This document shows, one piece after another, positions 8,418 through 16,672 of a stretch of DNA of 64,000 bases. The position numbers and the translations under genes are program-made. Origin of the DNA: 2-01-FULL-41-21 sp038065335 (GTDB taxonomy: Bacteria; Patescibacteriota; Minisyncoccia; 2-02-FULL-40-12; GWA2-44-9); contig JBBTRD010000008.1 in NCBI GenBank assembly GCA_038065335.1, forward strand, positions 1 to 64,000. The letters run 5' to 3'. The notes under the pieces are model-generated. The model did no database searches. It was not told where the DNA came from and saw only the letters and a program-made list of their open reading frames with translations. Each line of letters begins with the position of its first letter. Positions within the stretch are counted from its first letter, which is position 1.

Positions 8418-10130
8418 ATGTCTTCGACGAAGATTATAAATGTTCTCAAGGATGATTCGTTTCAGGAGATTATTGATATTTTTAAAGCCACGTCGGCCGA
8501 AGAGGTGATATTTGTGTTACCCAAAAGCGCGCGGGCTTTTAAAAAAGAAGAGCAATTTGCATCGCTTCGAGAAGAAGCCAAGACACTGGATAAATCGGTT
8601 TCTTTCTTGTGTTCCAGTCTAGAAATTAATGATCTAGCCAAAAAGTATAGATTTGAAGTTCTTTTGGCCCATTCGGCGAGCTTAGGGCAAGCTCGTTCGC
8701 CGGAAGTACGAAAAAAGTCTAATCCATCTCGCCTAACACCAACTGAAACGAGTTCGATTGATGTAGTGAATGAAATAGAAGATTTTTACGCCGAACCAGC
8801 GACGAGTGATGATTCAATCTCAATTTCACAGCCAATAAAAACAGAAGAAGTATTTACCGATGACCGGCGCCTTGACGATATCTTTGTACCCGAAGCAGAA
8901 GATCAGCATAATGTGAAAGTAGCTGGTGCCCGTGAGAAAGCGTTGTTTGTTCAAGTAAATCAAGACAATAAAGAACACAAAATTCGGCGCCCCACCCATC
9001 GAACAGTTTTGATTTTTTTGACTTGTGCGACGGTCGTCATTCTGGGAGCGGTCATTTTTATCACCGCCGGAAAAGCCCGGATTACTATCAAGCCGGTCAG
9101 CCAACCACTTGATCTTAGTCTGACTATATTTACTTCAGATGATGTTTCCTCCACTAGTTTGGCAAACATGGCCATTCCCGGTCAGCTGTTTAATATTCAA
9201 AAAACTGTTTCTCAAGATTTTACCGCGACTGGCCGTGTGGATGTTGCCCAAAAAGCGCGCGGGGCGATTACTGTCTATAATGAACTTTCGACGGATCAAC
9301 CATTGATAGCCACGACTCGATTTGAATCAGCCGATCGTCATATTTTTCATACCCTAACTTCAATCGTGGTGCCGGCCGGCAAAATTTCTAGCGGTAAATT
9401 TGTGCCCGGCAGTAAAGAGGTTCAGCTTATCGCTGATAAGGCCGGTTCCGAGTATAACGTTCCGGCAGGCCCGTTCACGATTCCGGCGTTTAAAGAACAA
9501 GGGGCTGCGGAAAAATATCAAAAGGTTTACGGTCGATCAACCGCTCCTATTCTTAACGGTACCAGCGGCCAATCAACAATCGTAACCGAAACTGATTTAA
9601 GCGCCGCCAGACAAACCCTCACCACTCAACTCACCGCTAATATTCAAGACGAATTGGAAACTCAAATTAATGGTCTAAAAATTATTAATGATCGTCAAAT
9701 TGTCGTGAGTAATCCTGTATCAACTAGTCCCGTTGACGCAAAGACGGCCACTTTTCAAGTTAATCTTTCTGGTTCACTCAAAACCGTTGGTTTTAAAGAA
9801 TCTGACCTTAACGCTCTCGTTGCTCAATACGTTGATACTCAAAAAAATATGACCACCTTGCCTGACAAACTCGTACTGACGTACGATAAAACTAAGTGGG
9901 ACGACACTAAAAACGGTCTCTCTTTCACAATTCACGTCACTGGCCCAAGTTACACCAAGATTGACCAACAAAAAATTATTACTGATTTATTAGGTAAGAA
10001 TGACGCGGAAATGAGAGCCTATCTGGGCGCAGTTACAGGTATTTCGTCAGCTCATGTCTCCTTGTCTCCATTCTGGGTCAAATCCATTCCCAGTAATAAG
10101 GATAAGGTACAAGTAGAACTTTCATATTAA
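8418..10130 (+). CDS. membrane-anchored protein with baseplate-J-like ectodomain
   Basis: Function unknown; 570 residues. The cytoplasmic N-terminal region (1-190) has a compact alpha/beta start (TKIINVLKDDSFQEIIDIF) and then an acidic, low-complexity linker. One membrane helix (about 194-212) leads to a beta-rich extracytoplasmic part (about 220-570). That part resembles the baseplate-J-like family found in CPR cell-surface proteins (VPAGKISSGKFVPGSKEV, AGSEYNVPAG). A palindromic insert at 8674-8702 adds SASLGQARSPE. The J-fold assignment is by resemblance only. It may be a surface structural protein and sits alone between dus and the ribosomal cluster. Confidence 0.7.
   Translation: MSSTKIINVLKDDSFQEIIDIFKATSAEEVIFVLPKSARAFKKEEQFASLREEAKTLDKSVSFLCSSLEINDLAKKYRFEVLLAHSASLGQARSPEVRKKSNPSRLTPTETSSIDVVNEIEDFYAEPATSDDSISISQPIKTEEVFTDDRRLDDIFVPEAEDQHNVKVAGAREKALFVQVNQDNKEHKIRRPTHRTVLIFLTCATVVILGAVIFITAGKARITIKPVSQPLDLSLTIFTSDDVSSTSLANMAIPGQLFNIQKTVSQDFTATGRVDVAQKARGAITVYNELSTDQPLIATTRFESADRHIFHTLTSIVVPAGKISSGKFVPGSKEVQLIADKAGSEYNVPAGPFTIPAFKEQGAAEKYQKVYGRSTAPILNGTSGQSTIVTETDLSAARQTLTTQLTANIQDELETQINGLKIINDRQIVVSNPVSTSPVDAKTATFQVNLSGSLKTVGFKESDLNALVAQYVDTQKNMTTLPDKLVLTYDKTKWDDTKNGLSFTIHVTGPSYTKIDQQKIITDLLGKNDAEMRAYLGAVTGISSAHVSLSPFWVKSIPSNKDKVQVELSY
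8674..8702. repeat. small palindromic insert in the baseplate-J-like gene
   Basis: CGGCGAGCTT...AAGCTCGTTCGCCG, an imperfect hairpin kept in frame. Its centre (TTAGGGCAAGC) resembles the tail of family D. Confidence 0.55.
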
Positions 10131-10140
10131 CCGCCTGTTG

Positions 10141-10213
10141 ATCCCGAACGAAGTCTGGCTCGCGCTCAGAGCGCGAGTCCGAAGGACCTTAGCTAGGCTA
10201 CTTCGTACGGGAT
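10141..10213. repeat. family E element (intergenic copy)
   Basis: Arms ATCCCGAACGAAGT / ACTTCGTACGGGAT enclose a CGCGCTCAGAGCGCG hairpin. Its reverse complement matches the elements inside the genes at 22214-22282 and 24304-24374. It lies between the baseplate-J-like gene and infA. Confidence 0.85.
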
Positions 10214-10318
10214 TGACGTATCTTATTAGGTTTGATAGTATATAAACACTGAATTGACCACGATTACTAAGTGGCGTAGGAGCTTCTCCGATGCCCACTC
10301 TTGGTGGACGTCTTTTTT
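10213..10318 (+). promoter_or_regulatory. infA-region promoter and possible attenuator leader
   Basis: -35 TTGACG (10213-10218), 17 nt, -10 TAGTAT (10236-10241). The next 70 nt contain three small hairpins (CCAC/GTGG, GGAG-CTT-CTCC, CCCAC/GTGG-type) and end in T7 (about 10312-10318). This could be a leader with an attenuator or a short RNA, after which infA begins. Confidence 0.45.
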
Positions 10319-10330
10319 TCAGTACTATAT

Positions 10331-10543
10331 TTGACCACAGAGCCAAAAGAAAAATTAAATGCCCAGATTATAGAAGCCCTGCCCGATACCAAGTTTAAAG
10401 TTAAACTAGAAGACGGTCGAGAAGTTCTGGTGTATTTAGCGGGCAAGATGCGTCTCCATTACATCAAAGTTATGATTGGCGATCGCGTCGCGGTGGAACT
10501 TTCCCCGGATGGAACCCGAGGCCGGATTGTTTATCGATATTAA
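10331..10543 (+). CDS. infA: translation initiation factor IF-1
   Basis: OB-fold protein binding the 30S A site during initiation; 70 residues from TTG 10331. Family core: EKLNAQIIEALPDTKFKVKL, VYLAGKMRLHYIKVMIGDRV and RGRIVYRY. The open frame reaches back to TTG 10301, but the extra residues (VDVFFSVLY) are not IF-1-like and overlap the T-run of the leader. TTG 10331 gives the usual family length. It is the first gene of the infA-rpmJ-rpsM-rpsK-rpsD-rpoA-rplQ cluster. Confidence 0.9.
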   Translation: MTTEPKEKLNAQIIEALPDTKFKVKLEDGREVLVYLAGKMRLHYIKVMIGDRVAVELSPDGTRGRIVYRY

Positions 10544-10676
10544 GCGTCCCGCTCCCGAAATTGACTGTGGCGTTGAGCCGCAGGGACGACGGAACAAAGG
10601 GACGACCAAAGGTCAGCAAAAGACAATATCGGCACTGGGACGGTCATTAGGTGTGAGGGTCACGAATTACTAACAA

Positions 10677-10712
10677 CTCAACGGCGCAATCAAATTGCTT
10701 GTTTCGTTGAGT
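10677..10712. repeat. inverted repeat before rpmJ
   Basis: ACTCAACG...CGTTGAGT with inner GCAAT...TTGC, 8 nt before the rpmJ GTG. The rest of the 176-bp infA-rpmJ gap shows no gene. The hairpin could be a weak terminator or a translational control element. Confidence 0.45.
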
Positions 10713-10719
10713 AATATCA

Positions 10720-10833
10720 GTGAAAGTACGAGCTTCCGTAAAAATCATGTGTAATAGTTGTAAACTGGTCCGACGCAAGAGTCGGCTCTATTGCATTTGC
10801 AAGAATCCAAAACATAAACAGAGACAAGGCTAG
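10720..10833 (+). CDS. rpmJ: 50S ribosomal protein L36
   Basis: 37 residues from GTG 10720: MKVRASVKIMCNSCKLVRRK, then SRLYCICKNPKHKQRQG. The zinc ligands C11, C14, C27 and H32 are all present. GTG is chosen because it restores the conserved MKVRASVK start; the internal ATG at 10747 would remove it. Confidence 0.95.
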   Translation: MKVRASVKIMCNSCKLVRRKSRLYCICKNPKHKQRQG

Positions 10834-10845
10834 TAAGAAAATAAA

Positions 10846-10915
10846 AATTAAAAACTAAAAAATAAAATCTGTCTGAAAAATATTTTAGATTTTAGATGTA
10901 ATATTTAATATAATT
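10846..10915. repeat. AT-rich repeat (copy 1)
   Basis: Strings of AAAATCTAAAAAATAAAATC type, then TTTTAGATTTTAGATGTAA. A close copy separates rplQ and rplM (13664-13727). Both lie just upstream of ribosomal protein genes. Confidence 0.6.
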
Positions 10916-10918
10916 ACC

Positions 10919-11305
10919 ATGCCCCGCATCCTAGGTATCAACATTCCGGATAATAAGAAAATCGAGTATGCTTTGCCGTATTTATACGGCATTGGGCACA
11001 GTACCAGTATTTTGATTCTTCGTTCCGCCGGCATTGATTTAGATAAGCGGGCCAAAGATTTAACGGCTGATGAATTAAATAAAATTACAAAAGTTTTAGA
11101 AAAAAACCATCGAGTTGAAGGCGATCTACGCAAAGAAGTCAGTCAAAATATTAAACGTTTAAAAGAAATTGGGACGTGGCGTGGCAATCGACACGCTCGC
11201 CGACTTCCGATTCATGGTCGGACCAAAACTAACTCCCGAACATTGCGGGGCAATATTCGCAAAACAATGGGTTCCGGGCGCAAAACCAGCAACGAAAAAA
11301 CATAG
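10919..11305 (+). CDS. rpsM: 30S ribosomal protein S13
   Basis: 128 residues; binds 16S rRNA in the head of the 30S subunit. Motifs MPRILGINIPDNKKIEYAL, YGIGHSTS, LKEIGTWRGNRHARRLP, and the C-terminal RGRTKTNSRT-type basic tail. rpsK follows after 2 nt. Confidence 0.97.
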   Translation: MPRILGINIPDNKKIEYALPYLYGIGHSTSILILRSAGIDLDKRAKDLTADELNKITKVLEKNHRVEGDLRKEVSQNIKRLKEIGTWRGNRHARRLPIHGRTKTNSRTLRGNIRKTMGSGRKTSNEKT

Positions 11306-11307
11306 AC

Positions 11308-11751
11308 ATGGCTAAAACCAAGGTTGTGACAATGGAAAGTGATATTGAAACTGCCCCAAAAGAAGCAGTTGTTGAAGCGCCGAAGAAGGCTTCTTCAAAG
11401 AAACAGGTCATCAATGGCGTGGCGACGGTAAATGTTTCATACAACAACACTATTATTTCGATTGCTGATTCTGTCGGTCAAGTCATCTCTTTTTCATCGT
11501 CCGGTTTGCTTGGCTTTAAAGGAAGCAAGAAATCCACCCCCTATGCCGCCAATATGGTTGCCAAAGATTGTTTTGAAAAAGCTAAAAAATTTAACCTCAC
11601 CAACATCAAGATTATTATTAAAGGAGTTGGCCCGGGCCGAGAATCGGCTATTCGTGGATTGGCCGGCACCGGTTTAAATATCCTTTCTATTATGGATGCG
11701 ACCCCAATGGCCCACAATGGTGTTCGTCGACCTAAGCCGAGGAGAGTGTAA
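11308..11751 (+). CDS. rpsK: 30S ribosomal protein S11
   Basis: 147 residues. The conserved core (ATVNVSYNNTIISIADSVG, GFKGSKKSTPYAA, GPGRESAIR, MDATPMAHNGVRRPKPRRV) is preceded by about 35 extra Ala/Lys/Glu-rich residues. S11 binds near the platform and E site. It is cotranscribed with rpsM. Confidence 0.97.
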   Translation: MAKTKVVTMESDIETAPKEAVVEAPKKASSKKQVINGVATVNVSYNNTIISIADSVGQVISFSSSGLLGFKGSKKSTPYAANMVAKDCFEKAKKFNLTNIKIIIKGVGPGRESAIRGLAGTGLNILSIMDATPMAHNGVRRPKPRRV

Positions 11752-11848
11752 AATGTAAATCTCAAAATGAAAAATGATAGATTAAAATTAAAAATACTCA
11801 GAAATTCCAAAATTTTACATTTTGATTTTTAAATTTTAAATTTATATC

Positions 11849-12484
11849 ATGGCTAGATATACCGGACCCAAAGAACGAATTGAACGACGCATTGGCGAAA
11901 AAATCGGCATCAAGGGTTTGCGTTCTCAACTCGGCAAAACGGCCATTACAAAGAAACCTTATCCGCCGGGGATTCATGGCCACAAACCAACGCGTAAGCT
12001 TTCTGAATTTGGCCAACAGTTGAAATCCAAACAAAAAATCCGCAACACCTATCGGATGCTTGAAAAGCAATTCAAGAGTTATATAAAAGATGCCGCGGCT
12101 TCACATAAAGACGCCTATTCCAAAATTATTAATTCTCTTGAACATCGTCTTGATAATACCACTTATCGCATGGGCCTAGCCCAATCTCGCGATCAAGCTC
12201 GCCAGCTTGTAAATCACGGCCACGTCTTAGTTAACGGTCGTAGAGTTTCAGTTGCTTCTTATCAGGTTCGCATCGGTGACATCATTTCCGTGCGCGAAGG
12301 AAGTAAGAAGAGCCCCTATTTTATGAATCTTGTTTCCCAATGGCTACCCAAATATGACGCGCCTGGCTGGCTTGAATTAAATAAAGAAACGATGACCGCA
12401 AAAATTAAAGGCATGGTTACCGTTGAGGAAAGCGGCATCGGCGCGGGAGACCTGCAAGCAATCATTGAGTATTACAGCAGATAA
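11849..12484 (+). CDS. rpsD: 30S ribosomal protein S4
   Basis: 211 residues; primary 16S-binding protein. It shows KRRIGEK-type N-terminal region, KPTRKLSEFGQQLKSKQKI, and the S4 RNA-binding domain RLDNTTYRMGLAQSRDQARQ followed by VNHGHVLVNGRRV. No N-terminal zinc Cys cluster is present. The 97-nt gap before it is AT-rich with TTTAAATTTTAAATTTA strings. Confidence 0.97.
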   Translation: MARYTGPKERIERRIGEKIGIKGLRSQLGKTAITKKPYPPGIHGHKPTRKLSEFGQQLKSKQKIRNTYRMLEKQFKSYIKDAAASHKDAYSKIINSLEHRLDNTTYRMGLAQSRDQARQLVNHGHVLVNGRRVSVASYQVRIGDIISVREGSKKSPYFMNLVSQWLPKYDAPGWLELNKETMTAKIKGMVTVEESGIGAGDLQAIIEYYSR

Positions 12485-12555
12485 CTAACAACCAACAACC
12501 GACAACCAACAACAATTATTACGTTGTAGTAGGTAGTAGGTAGTAGGTAGTAGGT
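12485..12555 (+). repeat. tandem microrepeats before rpoA
   Basis: CAACAAC/CGACAAC-type repeats, then four GTAGTAG units. The CAACCAACAACCGACAAC type also ends dnaK (47642-47675). The GTAGTAGG copies lie where the rpoA ribosome-binding site should be. Confidence 0.6.
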
Positions 12556-12559
12556 CAAA

Positions 12560-13297
12560 ATGATACAGATACCCGAACAAATCAAAGTAATAGCCAGAGA
12601 AGGCAGTCGAGCGACTTTTGAAATTAGTCCGCTTATGCCGGGTTACGGCGCCACAATCGCCAACCCGCTTCGACGCGTTCTTCTGTCATCGCTTGAAGGC
12701 GCGGCTGTCACTTCGATTAAAATCAAAGGCATTGACCATGAATTTTCAAGTATCGCCGGCGTTCAAGAAGACGTTATTGAAATGATTATCAATATTAAAA
12801 AAATTAAATTTCGACTTCACACCGACGGTCCGGTTAAATTAACCCTTGAGGTTAAAGGAGAAAAAGAGGTCACTGCCGCGGATATTAAAACTAACGCTGA
12901 CGTTGAGATTATAAATCCGGAACAGCATATTGCCACTTTAACCGAGAAAAAGACAGATTTTGCGATGGAGCTTGATGTTGAAAAAGGGATTGGTTATGTT
13001 CCCGTCGAACAGCGCCAAAAAGAGAAACTGGCTATCGGCGTGATTGCTATCGACGCGGTTTTTTCACCGGTTCGTTTGGTTAATTTTAAAATCGAAGATG
13101 TTCGAGTTGGCCAGCGTATCGATTTTAATAAAATAACAATGGAAATTGAAACCGATGGTTCAATCGAGCCGGAAGTCGCCATAAAAAATGCTTCGGAAAT
13201 TTTGATCAATCACTTCGGCGTGATAAATGAGGTTCAGATTCCAGAAGCGCCAGCGAAAAAAGAACCAAAAACTAAAAGAAAAGTTGCCAAGTCCTAA
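12560..13297 (+). CDS. rpoA: RNA polymerase alpha subunit lacking the C-terminal domain
   Basis: 245 residues against about 320-330 in most bacteria. The assembly domain is intact: SPLMPGYGATIANPLRRVLL, EGAAVTSIKIKG, EFSSIAGVQEDV and insert domain residues. The sequence ends after the dimer helix (EILINHFG) with a short Lys-rich tail. The alpha-CTD, which binds UP elements and activators, is absent and does not appear in the following bases, where rplQ starts 10 nt later. This fits the simple promoters seen in the window. Confidence 0.96.
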   Translation: MIQIPEQIKVIAREGSRATFEISPLMPGYGATIANPLRRVLLSSLEGAAVTSIKIKGIDHEFSSIAGVQEDVIEMIINIKKIKFRLHTDGPVKLTLEVKGEKEVTAADIKTNADVEIINPEQHIATLTEKKTDFAMELDVEKGIGYVPVEQRQKEKLAIGVIAIDAVFSPVRLVNFKIEDVRVGQRIDFNKITMEIETDGSIEPEVAIKNASEILINHFGVINEVQIPEAPAKKEPKTKRKVAKS

Positions 13298-13306
13298 TTA
13301 CTATTT

Positions 13307-13675
13307 ATGAAACGAGGTAATCAACGAAAATTCGGCCGAGACCGCAAAGTGCGTGCCGCGATGTACAAATCGTTAGCAACGGCTTTGATTAATCATGGCC
13401 AAATTAAGACGACCCAAGCTAGGGCCAAATCTTTAGCGCGGACCATCGAAAAATTGATTACCTTGGCAAAACGGGAAAATTTAAATGCCCGCCGAGAATT
13501 ACTTGGCTATGTCGGCGAGAAAGCCGTTAAAAAGCTTACGGGCGAAATGGTTAAAATCAACGCTGATCGCAAAGGCGGCTACACCCGTGTTATTCGTCTT
13601 GGACAACGTCAAAGTGATGGCGCCGAAATGGCTATCATTGAATTCACAGAACAAAATCTAAAAAATAAAATCTAA
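13307..13675 (+). CDS. rplQ: 50S ribosomal protein L17
   Basis: 122 residues: MKRGNQRKFGRDRKVRAAMY, SLATALINHGQIKTTQARAK and GGYTRVIRLGQRQSDGAEMA are family signatures. Located near the peptide exit tunnel. The last residues are encoded by an AT-rich repeat. Confidence 0.97.
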   Translation: MKRGNQRKFGRDRKVRAAMYKSLATALINHGQIKTTQARAKSLARTIEKLITLAKRENLNARRELLGYVGEKAVKKLTGEMVKINADRKGGYTRVIRLGQRQSDGAEMAIIEFTEQNLKNKI

Positions 13676-13727
13676 AAAATAAAATCTTTCTGAATGTTTT
13701 AAATTTTAGATGTAACATTTAATATTT
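13664..13727. repeat. AT-rich repeat (copy 2)
   Basis: Same layout as 10846-10915: AAAATAAAATCT, TCTGAA, then TTTTAGATGTAACATTTAAT. It overlaps the rplQ stop. Confidence 0.6.
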
Positions 13728-13733
13728 CCCCGC

Positions 13734-14078
13734 ATGACTACTTTTCAAATCGATGCCACAAATCAATCTCTTGGACGAATCGCCACTCAAATCGCGACCG
13801 CTTTGCGCGGTAAACATCTTCCATCGTACGCCCCGGAGAAATTAGCCAATACTGAAGTGGTCATTTCTAATTTAAAATCAGCCAAGTTTACGGGCAATAA
13901 ACTTGAGCAGAAAACCTATTTTCACTATTCCGGTTATCATGGCGGTATCCGGGCTCGCAATCTCGGCGAAGAATGGAAAAAAAATCCTCAAGAGGTGTTG
14001 CGCCAGATTGTTTATAGAATGTTGCCTAAAAATAAAACCAGAGATAAAATAATTCAGAATTTAAAATTTAAAATTTAA
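13734..14078 (+). CDS. rplM: 50S ribosomal protein L13, short C-terminus
   Basis: 114 residues against about 142. Conserved core: IDATNQSLGRIATQIATALR, TGNKLEQKTYFHYSGYHGG, and VYRMLPKNKTRDKI. The C-terminal segment that normally follows is replaced by NLKFKI, read from an AT-rich AATTTAAAATTTAAAATTT repeat that also provides the stop. Either a normal CPR form or a repeat-caused truncation. Confidence 0.95.
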   Translation: MTTFQIDATNQSLGRIATQIATALRGKHLPSYAPEKLANTEVVISNLKSAKFTGNKLEQKTYFHYSGYHGGIRARNLGEEWKKNPQEVLRQIVYRMLPKNKTRDKIIQNLKFKI

Positions 14079-14088
14079 AATTTTTAAT

Positions 14089-14625
14089 ATGCCCATTAAG
14101 AAAGCGGTAAAAACAAAAAAACCAATAAAGAAAATCGTCACTCCAATTTCTAAAGAAGAGAAGGTTGCTGGCGCGCCAGCGGTTGAAATTATTGTGGACG
14201 AAAAAGGACCCGAGAAATATTATGAAACCGTCGGCCGACGCAAAGAATCAATTGCCCGCGTTCGTCTTTTCACCAAAAAATCCACCGATATTGCCGATGA
14301 AGAAAAAGCTATCGTGACGGTCAACCAAAAAAGTTATCTTGATTATTTTACCGACGTAAATCTTCAGCATATCGTTGAATCTCCGCTTCGTAAGCTTAAA
14401 TCTCTCAACCGTTTTAAAGCGACGGTCATGGTCAACGGCGGCGGCATCGCCGGTCAAGCCGGAGCCATTAAACACGGTATTTCTCGCGCTTTAGAACTTT
14501 TTGACGGTAACTTCCGAAAGAAACTCAAAAAGTCAGGTTTTCTTACTCGTGACTCACGGGCCAAGGAACGCCGCAAATACGGTCTTAAAAAAGCAAGAAA
14601 AGCTCCGCAGTGGAACAAGCGATAA
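14089..14625 (+). CDS. rpsI: 30S ribosomal protein S9
   Basis: 178 residues with about 45 extra Lys/Ala-rich residues ahead of the conserved core (YYETVGRRKESIARVRLF, VNGGGIAGQAGAIKHGISRA, RDSRAKERRKYGLKKARKAP ending QWNKR). The C-terminal tail reaches the P site. It is last in the cluster and is followed by a strong terminator. Confidence 0.97.
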   Translation: MPIKKAVKTKKPIKKIVTPISKEEKVAGAPAVEIIVDEKGPEKYYETVGRRKESIARVRLFTKKSTDIADEEKAIVTVNQKSYLDYFTDVNLQHIVESPLRKLKSLNRFKATVMVNGGGIAGQAGAIKHGISRALELFDGNFRKKLKKSGFLTRDSRAKERRKYGLKKARKAPQWNKR

Positions 14626-14629
14626 GTTT

Positions 14630-14661
14630 AGTAGAAGCCCCGCCCTGGCGGGGCTTCTACT
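14630..14661. terminator. bidirectional terminator
   Basis: Perfect 15-bp stem AGTAGAAGCCCCGCC/GGCGGGGCTTCTACT between the convergent rpsI and PEGA genes. Confidence 0.85.
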
Positions 14662-15519
14662 TTAGAAATTAATAATATTTAAACCTGGCCGGGTGTCTAT
14701 TTCGATAATTTTATAACCAGAAGCGTCGAGGGCGATATGTTCGTTATCACGGAACCAGCGAACGGCCTTGATGGGATTAGTAAAGTGGGCGACCAGCGCG
14801 ATATCACCAGCGCGATGAACGGGTTGGTAGTTTGTGTCGGTAAACCAATAGACCCATAACTGACCATTACTGAACCAAGCCAGTTTTTGACCATCATCGG
14901 ACGGTATGGCAGTAACATTACCAGTGATTCGGACCGCGGAGCCATCGGCCACATTTATATAAAGCGCGCCCTCATCCATATAATACGGCTTGCTTCTATC
15001 GGGGGTCGGCAATGGTGTTGACGGTGGCGTGGGATTAGATTTAGTTTTTTTGGGAGTTGATGTTGGCGAGGGACTCCGTGAAGGTGACGGACTGACTGAC
15101 GACGAAGCTACCACCGGATATAATAAATCATGAATTTCTTGTCTGACATTTTCTTTATCTTGGCCAGTTTGGGGCAAGAGCATGACATGGCTAAAATCTT
15201 CGACAAAACCAGCCGTGATGGTAACTTTTTTTTGCCATGACGACCAACCTTCTTTTTGAACACTGACTGTGTACGTTGCCGGCAAAAGTCCGCCAATACT
15301 GGCGGAGTTTCCAAGAAGAGAGGTCGAAGTTTTGAGTTTATCGTCAATTAAAATAGACGCCGACGTGTTGACATTTATATACAAAGCTCCGCTTCGAATA
15401 AATTTTCCTTCCTTAAAGCTATATTGATAACCTTGAGCGTAAATTAAAACAATATAGCTCACGCCAATAAAAATAGCGATAGCACAATAAAAAAGAATCC
15501 TTCTGGCGGTTCTAGTCAT
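14662..15519 (-). CDS. PEGA-domain membrane protein
   Basis: 285 residues. An N-terminal membrane anchor (about 8-28, RILFYCAIAIFIGVSYIVLI) is followed by a PEGA-like beta domain (about 40-115; SGALYINVNTSASILIDD, LLPATYTVSVQKEGWSSWQK). A Ser/Pro/Thr linker (about 138-176) and a C-terminal domain follow. PEGA domains are common in surface-layer and cell-envelope proteins. The promoter is leaderless: -10 TATAAC (15527-15532 on the minus strand) lies 7 nt before the ATG. It is divergent from mreB. Confidence 0.8.
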   Translation of the reverse strand: MTRTARRILFYCAIAIFIGVSYIVLIYAQGYQYSFKEGKFIRSGALYINVNTSASILIDDKLKTSTSLLGNSASIGGLLPATYTVSVQKEGWSSWQKKVTITAGFVEDFSHVMLLPQTGQDKENVRQEIHDLLYPVVASSSVSPSPSRSPSPTSTPKKTKSNPTPPSTPLPTPDRSKPYYMDEGALYINVADGSAVRITGNVTAIPSDDGQKLAWFSNGQLWVYWFTDTNYQPVHRAGDIALVAHFTNPIKAVRWFRDNEHIALDASGYKIIEIDTRPGLNIINF

Positions 15520-15526
15520 GAGTTAT

Positions 15527-15532
15527 GTTATA
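15527..15532 (-). promoter_or_regulatory. extended -10, leaderless PEGA gene
   Basis: Minus strand TGT-TATAAC, 7 nt before the ATG at 15519. Confidence 0.45.
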
Positions 15533-15624
15533 ACACAATTTATAGTTGCTTTCCAGTACAAAACAAGCTATAGTAATCCAGACAATATTTTTTAGATTTT
15601 AGTTTTTATTTTTAATATTCTGTC

Positions 15625-16626
15625 ATGAGAAGTATCGGAATTGATCTCGGGACGACTAATACAGTCGTTTTCCTCCCTCAAAAGGGGATTGTAATTAATG
15701 AACCGTCTGTGGTGGCGATTTCGGTTTTAGACAATAAAATTTTAGCCGTCGGTTCTGAAGCCAGAGAGATGATCGGGCGAACACCGGAAAGTATTGTTGT
15801 TTCTCGACCGCTAGTAGATGGCGCCATCGCCGACTATCGCGTCACGGGCGCGATGCTCCGCTATTTTATAAAAAAAGCGGGCGGGGTTTTGCGGTTCTTT
15901 AAACCGGAAGTGCTCATTTCGGTCCCCGCGGGTATTACTTCCACTGAACGCCGGGCGGTTATGGAAGCTGGTCTTCAAGCCGGCGCCAAAGAAGTTTATC
16001 TCGTGAAAGAACCGGTTCTTGCCGCCATCGGCGCTAAAATTTCCATCAACGACGCTTCGGGCAATATGATTTTAAACATTGGAGGCGGGACGACCGAGTT
16101 GGCGGTTATTTCATTGGGCGGTATCGTTAGTTCTGAATCAGTGCGTATCGGAGGCAATAAACTAGATCAAGCTATTGTTGAATACATTAAGAAAAAACAC
16201 GGCTTGGCTATCGGTGAACGCACGGCCGAACTTATTAAAATAAATATTGGTTGCGCCATTAAAACACCTGTTGAAGAAAAAATCAGTATCAAAGGCCGTG
16301 ATTTAACCACTGGTTATCCTAAAACAATCGAAGTGGCTTCAAACGAAATTACTGAAGCTTTATCCGAACAGCTCCGAGAAATTATTCAAATTATTAAAAC
16401 CGTTCTGGAAGTTACTCCGCCCGAACTTTGTTCCGACATTATGGACAAAGGGATTGTTATTTCCGGCGGCGGCGCTTTACTTAAACATATAGACACTCTT
16501 ATTACTAAAATAACGGGCGTGCCAGCCCGTATCGCCGATGATCCTCTTTTCTGTGTCGCTCGAGGCACGGGTATCGTTCTAGAAAATCTCAACACCTACA
16601 AAAAGAACGTGATGGCAAAAAGATAA
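15625..16626 (+). CDS. mreB: rod-shape-determining protein MreB
   Basis: Bacterial actin organising side-wall peptidoglycan synthesis at the membrane. 333 residues: phosphate-1 loop IGIDLGTTNTVVF (4-16), MLRYFIKKAGG, phosphate-2 NIGGGTTELAVISLGG (about 152), GGNKLDQAIVEYIKKKHGL, and adenosine motif GIVISGGGALLKHID. mreC/mreD are not adjacent. The 46 nt before the next gene show no terminator, so cotranscription with the glycosyltransferase is possible. Confidence 0.96.
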   Translation: MRSIGIDLGTTNTVVFLPQKGIVINEPSVVAISVLDNKILAVGSEAREMIGRTPESIVVSRPLVDGAIADYRVTGAMLRYFIKKAGGVLRFFKPEVLISVPAGITSTERRAVMEAGLQAGAKEVYLVKEPVLAAIGAKISINDASGNMILNIGGGTTELAVISLGGIVSSESVRIGGNKLDQAIVEYIKKKHGLAIGERTAELIKINIGCAIKTPVEEKISIKGRDLTTGYPKTIEVASNEITEALSEQLREIIQIIKTVLEVTPPELCSDIMDKGIVISGGGALLKHIDTLITKITGVPARIADDPLFCVARGTGIVLENLNTYKKNVMAKR

Positions 16627-16672
16627 TTGAGGTCAAGCTTACAAAAAGTTAAAAGAATGTTATAAATGGCGG

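Noticed and set aside
12485..12555. Tandem repeats before rpoA as a CRISPR array or iteron origin
   Set aside because: Units are 7 nt with no spacers and no cas or rep genes nearby; they match the genome's simple word repeats.
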